Assembly: GCA_030533445.1 (NCBI GenBank)
Contig: CM060064.1
Span: 22,787,126-22,851,125 of the forward strand
DNA length: 64,000 nt
Origin: Cyprinodon diabolis
Lineage: Eukaryota; Chordata; Actinopteri; Cyprinodontiformes; Cyprinodontidae
Direction of reading: 5' to 3'
A model generated the notes under the pieces. That model had not been told where the DNA came from, searched no databases, and saw nothing but the letters and a program-made list of their open reading frames with translations. This document shows, in pieces, positions 1 through 10,000 of this stretch. Both the position numbers and the translations under genes were made by a program. Within the stretch, counting starts at the first letter, position 1; every line of letters begins with the position of its first letter.

Positions 1-718
1 ATACTGCTCGTCCAATGTATTCCAAATGTCCAGAGTGGTTATCGTCCATAATTTACTTGAAACAAAGTCATTTAGAATGTTTTTAGAGCATAAACAGTAG
101 TGTATAGGATTTCCTAAAAGCGCGCGCCTGCGAGTTCACAAGACTACGGAAACCGCGGCAGACCAAACCAGATGAAAGTGCGCATTCAGCTCGGCAAAGA
201 ACTCATGCTCTTCCTCAACACTGAAGTCCTCAGACATTTTTCTTTCGTTGTTTCTTTCTTTGCACAGGTAAACAGCACATTTCTTCTTCTACGCTTGCAT
301 TATCAAGAGCAGATGCTGAATGCGCACTTTCCTCTGGTTTGGTCTGCCGCAGTTTCCGTAGGTTCGTGAACTCGCAGGCGCGCGCTTTTAGGAAATCCTA
401 TACACTACTGTTTATGCTCTAAAAACATTCTAAATGACTTCGTTTCGAGTAAATTATGGACGCTACCCACTCAGGACACTTGGAATACATTGGACGAGCA
501 GTATGGAGGAATATTGACACGTTTTTTGTGGACTTTTATGGACCTTTCTGCCTCGGGCACCATAGACCTCCATTATTTGAATGTCAGCAGACAGCAAGAA
601 GCCTCCCAGATCTCCAGATGCATTTGAGATATCAAAAAAGTACTCCAGAGTGTTGTTCAGCATAGGGGTGAGTAGAAAATGAAGGCTAATCATGTTTTGG
701 GTGTACTATTCCTTTAAG
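1..718. mobile_element. Fold-back DNA element with 190-bp inverted arms (left end outside window)
   Basis: Positions 1-190 and 315-504 are inverted copies of each other without gaps; I count 11 mismatches. The 124-bp spacer (191-314) is unrelated to either arm. Both arms contain the GC-rich block GCGCGCGCCTGCGAGTTCAC. Beyond arm 2 the sequence runs to about 718 and ends in a motif like GGTGTACTATTCCTTTAAG, which resembles the ends of common fish DNA transposons. The left arm starts at base 1, so the true arm may be longer. No transposase frame is visible, so it is a non-autonomous element. The superfamily is not determined because the left terminus and target duplication lie outside the window. 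Confidence 0.7.
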
Positions 719-1945
719 CACTATAGGTTTGCAAAATACTTACTTTGCTGGTCACATATACAGATATGCCTCAGGTTTGCAGCTCTGATAAACAAGTGAA
801 GTGTTACAGGGCTCTTAAGCCCATCTGGAGAGATGATCGATCATTAGACAGAGTGTGGAGATAACTCGCTCAGCTTGCCTGCTGGCTACTGCTGATCCCA
901 TATCACTCTCGCAGGATACGGTATGAATCACAGGAAGTTGAGATCAATCCATATAGATTGTGCCGCGTGATTACAAATGAAGAAAAAAAAAATCCCATTT
1001 GGCCTCGCCCCCTCCGATGTCTCAGTGTCTCGCTGTGCTTGTGTGCTTGATGCACCCATAAACATGCATTAGATATGAGCTTTTTAACTCTCCTTCCATG
1101 CAAATTTTTTTAAGTATACGCTGCGTCCAATCTGCAATCTGTCCCACCTTTGCTCGTTTACTCCACTCTGTCCATCCTGTTCGTAAATCTCCCTGCTTGA
1201 GTGAGTCGTCTTTTAAATCTTAATTAAAACAGACTGAGAATCCCCCCAAACCTCCACCCCTCCTCCCTCCTGGATTTTGGCTGAAAGCAGCTTAGAACAA
1301 TCAAGAGGATGGATTAGAAGTGAGAAGAAAAGACAAGAAGAGGAGAAGCAAGAGGTGGAGGCTGAGATGGAGAGGGGGTGGGTGGGTTCGGATGAATAGA
1401 AAAGCAAAGAACAATATTGTGGGGAAAAAGAAAAATGACCCCTTTCCTTCAAGCCGCCTGATCCTCTCTCCTTCCACCTAATGTCTCATCCCAGGGTCTC
1501 TCTCTCAGGGCTCTGGAGTCTTGGCCTGACCTATTGACATTCAGCTTCTCGGCAGATTAAGCAGCGAATGGAGCCTCTAAAAAGGGTAAACACACTGGAG
1601 GAACAATGACCAACAGCCAGCAACCTTATTGGATTCTAATTAGCTGCCAGGAGAGATGGCTAGGGGCATGTTAAGTGCTGTGGGACACAAGTTAAACCTC
1701 CAGACCTCAAGCACCGCAACTCACATCACCAACTACTCTTTCTTTATATGGATAGTTAATGTTTTCTATTCATTTTTCATTCAAGCATCTAGCATATTTC
1801 ATTCTCTATTTGGGGCCTTCTCTTATGTCTGGAAGAGCATAAAAATTATAAAATAGTAAGGTTGTTTGTCTTTAAACTTTTTAAGGGCTGAGAAAATACC
1901 TTCATTCATCTGTCTGTCTTTGTATTCACTTTCTGATCTGTGTTT
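719..1945. other. No gene seen; includes a purine-rich tract
   Basis: No convincing exon or repeat family was recognised. About 1300-1390 is strongly purine-rich on the plus strand (GA/GGA-rich). Open frames here are short and lack coding character. Confidence 0.5.
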
Positions 1946-2735
1946 AGCTGATTCAAAACACTGCTGCCCATGTTCTCACTAGAACTAAGAAAGTAGAGCA
2001 CAGCAGATTGGTTGTCAGTGTATCAACCTCCCAGACCACTCAGGTCTTGTAGTTCAAGCCTACTCTGTACACCCGGAAGAAGAACCAAACATGCAGAAGC
2101 ACCATTTAGTTCCTATGCTCCGCTTAATGGCTCATTATACTTGTCGCTCGGACATTCCGCGCGGAAAATGAGCCAGTCAGTGTCTGCAGCGTTTATAATG
2201 TGTGTGGCTGGGGGGTTGGTGTTCAGCACAAAGAGCGAGCTGAAAACACCATGCAACACGTGGAGGTAGAAAACACAGCCGTTTCAGACTTTATCAAAGC
2301 CTCTTCATGCTGTTCGTGAGGGACTGTAATTTATGAGTTCTGGAGTTTTTCCACGATGTGTTGATATTGGTGATATTTATGAGCTAAATCACAGGATGTC
2401 TCTAAATGTTTACATTGAGGAACCAGCAGGAGCTGCTGTCCGCTCACCATGTTTTCCAAGCGCATCTGTCTGTGTTGTTACAAATTTTCCTAGGTGCTCA
2501 TTGCGGAAATTCTGTCCGCATGGAGTCCAAACATAAGGGTGATAAAGCCCAAAATGACTTAACAGGACCTCATGGATGCGTCAAGCGTAAATCAAGCATT
2601 ATCTGTAACAAACTCCAAGAAGACTACCTGCCTGTGTCATGTTAATATCTTCAATTGCTTTTATTGTTTTTTTTTTCTTATATGTATTGTTTAAATCATG
2701 TAAAGCAACTGTGCTATAAATGAACTTGCCTTGCA
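1946..2735 (+). mobile_element. Decayed L2-type LINE 3' end, split by an insertion
   Basis: The plus strand reads as degraded C-terminal reverse transcriptase, with peptides such as AAHVLTRTKKVEH and RTKHAEAPFSSYAPL. The same segment occurs at 23715-24298. The L2 text breaks near 2115 and resumes near 2602 with a peptide beginning NKL. It ends in the typical tail ATGTAAAGCAACTGTGCTATAAATGAACTTGCCTT-like at 2695-2735. It is a pseudogene fragment with frameshifts and an internal deletion relative to the other copy. Family assignment comes from motif similarity only. Confidence 0.7.
2116..2601. mobile_element. ~0.49-kb insertion inside the L2 fragment, imperfect TIRs
   Basis: This block interrupts the L2 coding text. 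Its left end (TAATGGCTCATTATACTTG) and the reverse complement of its right end (TAATGCTTGATTTACGCTTG) are similar, which suggests terminal inverted repeats of about 25-30 bp. The interior has CpG-containing stretches and no transposase frame. Boundaries are approximate and I could not fix a target duplication, so the superfamily is unknown. Confidence 0.45.
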
Positions 2736-2740
2736 TTTCT

Positions 2741-3467
2741 AACTGTGATTCAGGCAGATTTCTGATTTAAAGCCTTCAGATTAAAAACATAACAAGACTT
2801 TGCATTTGCACAAAAATGGCTAAAACGGACTGAAAACACTGAGTTTTTAAAGGTACATACTTTTCTACATGAAAAAAACAGAAGACCTTCTTTAATAATT
2901 TCTTTCACTCACATTACCTTCCATTACACCTTAAACATAAGTAGGCCACTTGAACAAGCATAAATTTTCGACAAATTGAGAGTGAGACTGCATTGGTTAA
3001 ACAGCAAACAGGACCTTTTGAAAGCACATAGCTTTCCTGGGCTGGCTCCCTTTCTTTAATTTGACAGGGTGGAACAAGGCTTGTCCCCCTGAGGCAGCTG
3101 TTTGACTGATCAAGTTAAAATAGGCTGAAAAATTGGGAGAGATTATTTTATATTAAACAGATTGAATTATCTGTGGTGAAGAGTAAGGATGAAGAAGAGC
3201 AAAATCATTTCTGTGCATCGCCCTCGGGAGGAGGGCTATGGGAGAAAGTGAGGGAGATAAATGGGAGGGAGAGAGCAGCCAATCCTCAGTGGTCGCAAAT
3301 CAGAAAAAATGCAACCTTTTCTTTGCTTGCTCCCTCTCCTGGTCCAAAAGACAGCCTGTTAATTTGAGGGAGTCCACGCTGGGCGGCACATACGTGTGAA
3401 CTTGCTTGCTTGTGCAATGGACACTCTTGTCTTTTTAGCAGCCCCCGGATTAGGAAAACTCACAGTG
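2741..3467. other. No gene seen
   Basis: AT-rich sequence with no recognisable repeat or exon. The 64-codon plus frame at 3173-3367 has no domain and no splice context that I trust. Confidence 0.5.
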
Positions 3468-3656
3468 GTGATGTGCAGTGTTGGGAAAGTTCTCTTTCTA
3501 CGTGAAATAGTTCAAAGTTCAGTTCACACATTTTAAAATGAACTAGTTCAGTTCATAGTTCATAATTCAAAATTTTGAACTAAGTTCACAGTTCCAAAAA
3601 ATGAACTAGTTCATAGTTCTTTTTTTTTTTTTTTTTTTTCATATATTGCTCAATTA

Positions 3657-3836
3657 TACGAAGCCCCTCTGATGACATGGTCAAAAAAAAAGTTTTAATT
3701 GTGGCCACGAAGTAGTATTTCGTGCGCACGTTATACTTATTGCGTGGCCACGAAGTAGTACTTCGTGCCCACGAAATACTACTTCGAGGCCACAATTAAA
3801 AAAATTTTTTGACCATGTCATCAGAGGGGCTCCGTA
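3657..3836. mobile_element. 180-bp palindromic MITE nested in the hAT
   Basis: The sequence folds back almost completely: TACGAAGCCCCTCTGATGAC at the left matches the reverse complement of the right end (TACGGAGCCCCTCTGATGAC). It is flanked by CAATTA on both sides (3651-3656 and 3837-3842), a 6-bp putative target duplication. The interior repeats the motif CGAAGTAGTA(C/T)TTCG. No coding capacity. A 6-bp duplication does not fit hAT, Tc1 or Harbinger; the superfamily is left open. Confidence 0.75.
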
Positions 3837-4288
3837 CAATTACACCATAGCCTACTGTAGAACCACAGACAGCAATTATTTTATCAGTTGTAACTCTGAA
3901 ACTGTGCGTCAGATTTCATCTTCATATCCAGTTTTGAATCCTTATCCAACCAGGGTTTACATTAGCATTGAGGGGACAGCATTTTCCCATTGTTGCTTTA
4001 ACGCTTTGTTGCTGTCCATTCACCTCACTAGTAGCAGCAGCAGCTTTCACCCCTACAGTATATTCTCAAAAAACATCAGGAAAAATGTGCTGCTTGAATA
4101 GTCTTTTTTATGAGGAATTATTAAAAGAAAAACAGGAAAGTAGTCTTTAAGGTGCAAATGTTTTTTTTAATTTTAATATTTTTTTCAATTTAAAATTCCA
4201 TTTCAGTACATACTAAAAAGGAATACTGGAACCCTGGAAAATTATACCAGGCAGGTTTAACAAACAAGTTACATGAATAGTAAAACCC

Positions 4289-4495
4289 TCAAGAACATTT
4301 TACTGACATAAACTGAGGGACCAGGCTGAGGTAGGAATTTAAGGTTACTGAAGTGCGTATTTTTTTACTGAAAGCCGGCGGGCAAAGTTTGCAGAGAAAT
4401 TTAAGATTGTTGCCTTCATCCTCACCGACCACCTGGTCATAAAACTGTTTTAAGTGATCATACTGCTGCTTTGTCGCATCCACGGTCGCCTCCAT
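4289..4495 (-). pseudogene. hAT transposase N-terminus (BED zinc finger), truncated
   Basis: A 68-codon frame begins with ATG at 4495 on the minus strand. It contains the cysteine pair in FLCKLCPP followed by a basic stretch (SKKIRTSVTLNSYLS), matching the first half of BED-type zinc fingers that lead hAT transposases and bind element ends. The expected downstream His residues, the RNase-H-like DDE core and the hATC dimerisation domain are absent. Its position, about 320 bp inside the right terminus of the hAT at 3476-4819, fits a first coding exon kept after internal deletion. It is non-functional as a transposase. Confidence 0.6.
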
Positions 4496-4827
4496 GCTGC
4501 ATTTTGTTTTGATGACGCACGCGGCTGTAGGCTACGACGCGGGTAGCTGGTGTTGCCAGATTGGGTGTTTTCCCCGCTACATATTAAGGCCTGTTTACGG
4601 TGTGATTTAGCCGGGGTTTCGCCTGGAGGGCTCTATAGAAATCCGGCAACCTATTGAACGGAATTGAACTGAGAGAGCGTGCCGTTCACAGACACCAGAA
4701 TGAACGAGTTCACAATAACGTTCATCAGGCAGTAATGCCGTACGTTCAGTTCACGTTCGCCCAAAATATGAACGAGTTCATGAACTTTCGTTCAATGAAC
4801 GCGTTCAGGCACAACACTGGTGATGTG

Positions 4828-5744
4828 GTTTCAGGGGTCCCCTGTAAGAAGCCCCAAACACTAATTAGACTGGGCTCATTAATGTGTGAGGGAGAGGACC
4901 CGGGCCACCAGGGGTTAAAGATAACACATTGGGGGAGAAATACAATTCCTTACTTGATACAGGCCATAGTCACGTCAGCATATAAAAGTATTCACTAATT
5001 AGTGTGAAAATACACATGCACACACAAAGAGCCGTGTGTAGACAAAAACTCATGCCGACTCACACCTTGAAGATACACATACTAAGCTTATGGGCATTCC
5101 TTATACCACTTGTTAACACAATGGTTAGGATCAAAGAGCCAACGGCTGAAAGAGGAGAGGACAGCCACTGTTATTTGTGGAGAACAATTTTAGCCTAGTT
5201 ATGCATGGGGGGGATACACGATACACGAAATAAGCAAAACTCTTATCCTCACCATCATGTGAGTCTTCGAATCCTTCAGAATACTTTTTTAAATCAAAGC
5301 TGGAAAGAAATGAACAAGAGACTCAGTTGAGATCAATGCCCAGAGGTGTAAACAGGGGGATCCTCATGACCACTGTCAGTTTCCACACCATTACAGCAAC
5401 AGTCATGGCTGTATTTGGTTGAATTGGTCTATTGACTCCACTCGTACACTGTGTTTGACCTACAAAAAAGACATCATTCCCCCTGTTCTTTCTTAAACAG
5501 AATGTGGATTGACTTGAGACAGCGTTGCACAAAATGGAGTTCTTAAATCCATGGTTCTGGGTGGTATCCAGACATTTAGGCCTTCAGTGGTGCCAAGAAA
5601 AAAAAAACACTGAGTAATTTAAATGGAAGATAAATACCAACAAGAGAAGCTTTGTTTTAACCTTTGCCGCACCAGAAATTTACCAAAATACAACAAAATT
5701 CAAAGATTTTTTTTGTGACCTGAACCAATATTTGACTGAACCTA

Positions 5745-5779
<35 letters not shown>

Positions 5780-7020
5780 GTGTCCTGTCTGGCAAGGTGG
5801 CAATAAGAATAATTGTCTTGATGCCAAAAGGAGCCCAACAGATTTTACTTTCACAAGTGTAGCGGTATGGCAATTGCCATACTGCTCCACTTGTTTCTGA
5901 ATCTTAACTGAGGCCCAGCTTCAGTAGTTGATCATTGTACATATGCAGTTAAATTGTATATATATATTATACTTAGCTATCAGGCTTACTTTGACTACTA
6001 ATGATTACATTAATCTTCTTAGCATTTTGAGCATTGGGTAAAAATGTTCACTAAAGAATATTATCAAACACTGTAAATATAATCAAATTCTATACACAAG
6101 ACATACCTATTGGAAGACTGAGGTTAAGGTAATCACCTCATAATTTCCTGCTCAAAAATGTCAACTTTACATCCAGAGTTCTGTATTTTATTTTATTTTT
6201 TTGCTTGAAAATCTCCTCCTTAAATTAGAATACAAAGTTGAATTTACTTTGTGAACCATTCAATCAAAACCATTGCATAAGAATCTTTATTCTTTATAAT
6301 TACTAAAGGAAAGAAAAATAACCCAAGCACATACTCACACAATACCAATGCAGTGAATCATGGCTTGAGTTTCTAAGGAGGTTAAACAAAGGGCTGGCTT
6401 TAAAATTGGCTTTTAAAAAAACTCCCTTGACCACTCATGGAGTTGACATTAGCCACCAGTCTCTCATAAGACTGTTTAGAGAAGGAGGAATAGTTAAACT
6501 AAGGTCTATAGTGTGGTTAATGGCCTAACTGAAGTGTGACGACTCAAGAGCATCTCTTTGACAGGCCTCAATAGGCTTCCAATCAGGCTTGACGGACTCC
6601 TACAATCTTTGGTCAGCTGATTTAACTGCCCTGTGATAAAGGGGCTTCATTAAGAACCTATTTATCTTTCCTTCTACCAGAGTCCTAAAAAGGCTTTTGA
6701 CGCATCCAGCACACCCCTGAACCACCTCAACAGAAACTAGAGCAGATGCATCACTGTTTAAGCACATTAAGTGAAGCTATGAGAGCTGTATAGATAGTTA
6801 ATGAACCAACGTCATTAAACCCCTAATCTGACTTCTGTAGCAGTACAACCTCAAAAATACTTTCTGGACAATATCTAAGCTTGTAGTTTATGGAGGGTCT
6901 GGCGTGTGTTGTTAAGTGTAATCCGGCCCTAAAATAAAAAGCAGAGAAGATGAACTCGCGACCTGTAAAAAGACTAGGACCCTCCCAAACAAGCCACAAC
7001 AAACAACTCTCTGCAGGCAC
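4828..7020. other. No gene seen; poly-T tract and a 36-nt palindrome
   Basis: AT-rich, no exon supported. It holds a poly-T run at about 5748-5776 (possibly an old retroposon tail on the minus strand) and the palindrome listed separately at 5856-5891. About 6360-6660 is more mixed in composition, with motifs typical of conserved non-coding DNA, but I cannot test conservation. Confidence 0.45.
5856..5891. repeat. 36-nt near-perfect palindrome without spacer
   Basis: The two 18-nt halves (AGTGTAGCGGTATGGCAA and TTGCCATACTGCTCCACT) are reverse complements apart from two mismatched pairs. The centre is CAATTG. It lies about 80 bp right of the poly-T tract. Confidence 0.7.
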
Positions 7021-10000
7021 TCTATGCCTTTGATCTGAAGGAGCTGAGATTAGATCAGCCTTCTCTTCCCTCTCTTCTCTTTTGCCCTTTTTCTTTTTCC
7101 TTTACAACATCTCCTTATATGTCTCTTTCCCCTCCTGCTGAGCAGGTGTATAAAATGAGCCGCCTTATTCCTGTGGCACTGGGCTATGCCTAAAAGTGTA
7201 GTCTGTGAAGAGAGCGCTTCTCTCCCTGCCTCTCATCTTTTATCTCCCCATCTCCTTAACTCACTCCTTTTCCTCTGCTTTTATCCATATCCATCCCCTT
7301 TACTCCTTTTAAAATGTTCCCATGCACTCTTGAATATGACACAGAAAGTCCCAATCCTCTCATCTATGTGAATTCATCAACACCTCCCCGTCTATCTCCT
7401 TCTGCATCTCTCTTTCAGCCTATTGTCTGTTTAGCTATACGTCTAATTATGCTGTCTCACTTATGTAATTAGTGCAAAAATAAATGGCTGCCATAGTTCT
7501 GTGTTCCATTGCTCATCCCAATGCAAGCTCTGAGAAAACAAATTATAGAGTACAATAGGTACAAATGGCTTCTGCACCAAACCACGTGATAAATGCATCC
7601 TGGGTTCCCTGCATCTCATCCCTTCCCCTTTTTTTTTTCATTTACTCACTTTAGTCTTCTTTCTTCCTCCATTATCTCCAGCTCTATATGTCTCTGTTGG
7701 GAAACTGTAGAGGACTTGAGCACTTTCTCACCCACACACCCTATCATTGGATGGCTATATCATCTGTCTTTCTGTCTTGACAATGACACTATATTCACCC
7801 TGACAAGATATTAAGCACACTTTTTTTCTGCAGTGTCTTTTCTTTTCTTTCCTCAGCGCCTTTCCATTCCCCTGCTGTCTCCAGTGGTTCTCTCCTCTCC
7901 ACTATCCCCCAGAGCATTTCCTAAACCATGACTGCAAAGCAAACGCCTGGGATTTTGAAAACCAAACAGCGAGCCTCCTCACGCGGTAGTCCCATCTGTG
8001 GATGCTTTGAGTAGAGGAATAATCGGTCCCTCTACTCCTCCGATTCGTTCTATTTCCAGTCCCCAGGGATCCTCACAATGTGAAAGATACCTAAGTCGGA
8101 TGGGTGCAATGTGTTGGAACGATGGTTGAGTAGGAGATGGGTGTTTGGTTTACTTTAGCCAGCCTGGGAAGCACTCAGCTGTGTGCCCTCCCTGCAGCAT
8201 CTTCACAAAAATGCAGCAAGCATCTCTTGTACCCCACCCCTATCTGCACTCTCAAGATGACAAACAGCTCATGAGAGCACAGGATTTTAGGCAAAGGGTG
8301 TCACATTATCAACGTTCTGTTAATCCTACTCAGACTGTCAGTTACCCCTTTGTTGCCTTTCACCTTTGTTGTCTAGAGAAGAAGAGTGACTGGTTTTCTT
8401 TACACCACTACAAGCCTATCCATTACCCGGAATTCTGGGCTCCTAGCAGTAAATCCCTTTGACCCCTATCCCTTCCTTTCCTTTCTGCTTTCCTCCCATC
8501 TTTCACGCTGAGCCTGGTGTTATCTTTGCATTGCCTTTCTTTGCCCAAACAGAGAGAAAAATAGAGAGACACACCTTAGCCTCTCACCACTGCCATCAAC
8601 ACCTCAGCCAGCTATTTGCTCTGCTTACTTTTTTCACAACTTTACTAGATAAATATTTTGCCATCGAAGGAGCTTCGTTTAAATGATCAGTTGATATGTG
8701 TTGAGTGACATGACTTCAGTTAATGGATCCCCTTTTTGCTTTCCTTACCTCCCAGGTTGAGATCCGAAAATGCAAACAAAAGAAACACTAAATTTACCAT
8801 AAAGACCTCAAAGAAACCTCCTGCAACCACACTGAGCAGCTCAAGCAACAGCAGACTAAGTGCTTTGGTTAGTATCGATAACCAAATATTAGTTCAGAAA
8901 TTCCTTATTATGAGAACTGACAAAGAAGAAGAAAACTAGATATTATTCACCAAGCAACTTGAGTCTTAAAAATATTTTTTTCTGCCTTTCCTCCCATGAG
9001 CTGTCATTATATATTTGTACGAGTAGCAGAGGTTATGTCATAGTATACTGTATATGAGACGGTGCATATAGAAAGTAATAGTATATTTATTAAAGACAAA
9101 ATCATAACAGAGTTCATCTTACATCTATGATTAGCCTGTTTAGTGCAACTAACAAGAGTGAAGCAGCATTCTCTGTTTGCATTCCCCAGAGAAAGTGGAT
9201 ACTTACCGTAATGCTAAGATTTCCAAAAGGCTTTCAACTTTTTCATACCCAGGCTGTGCAATGCATAAAGCAATATTCCTGGGAGACAGTCAACCTTCTA
9301 GCTATATGCTGAAAGTCTGAAATCCAAGCTTGAATGAACCACCTTTTTTATATTTTTCTATGTAGTTTCCTTGATGCTAATCTAGAATTGTTATGCTGCG
9401 TAAACTACCAAGGAGAACTGATGTCGCCATGTTGGTGTGCTTACTGATCTGCTAATAATGTAATTTTGGCACTTCGGAGCCAACTGAACAGTTTCTGTAT
9501 TGAGTTGTTCTGCATGAAAATCAGCCAATTTTGGTTAAACTTCATTTCTTGATAAATCTATGGTTTGCATCCATGTAGGTTGCCAGGGAATTTTCATGTA
9601 AATGGAACTGATGCATCAATAACTGGAGAATTGCAAATTAACTAATTACTGTAGAAAGAAACCACACCTCTAACAATGTTAGGCTCTTCTCAGTCTTCAT
9701 TTTTCTTTCAGTTTCTGCCTTTGACCTCCATTCAAGCCCCTGGTACACAGCGCTACATTTTTCAGCTCCACAACTTAGTCAGTTTCACTAACAATCAAAT
9801 TTCTTATAAGGAGAGTTGGATGCAAAGTGAAAACAAACAAAAAAATAAAATAAAATCAGCATCTTGTGTCAAATTAATGCTGTCTGGTGGCACTGCAAAC
9901 ATAACTTTTCTTGTTTTAACAAGAGCCCCCTTGGCTGCCAAAGTCCATACAGCTATCTGTAATACAAAGTTAAAGAACAAAGCTCGTGAAGATAACAAAA

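Larger units (their letters stand above)
3476..4819 (-). mobile_element. hAT DNA transposon, internally deleted, perfect 8-bp target duplication
   Basis: The element starts CAGTGTTGGG and ends CAACACTG, so the outer 8 bp are perfect inverted repeats. It is flanked on both sides by GTGATGTG (3468-3475 and 4820-4827), the 8-bp duplication expected of hAT transposases. Sub-terminal regions are packed with degenerate GAACTAGTTC / GTTCA repeats, a common hAT feature that may bind transposase. The minus strand near the right end encodes a BED-type zinc-finger N-terminus (4289-4495), but no catalytic domain follows, so this is a deletion derivative. A separate palindromic MITE sits inside at 3657-3836. 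Confidence 0.88.
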
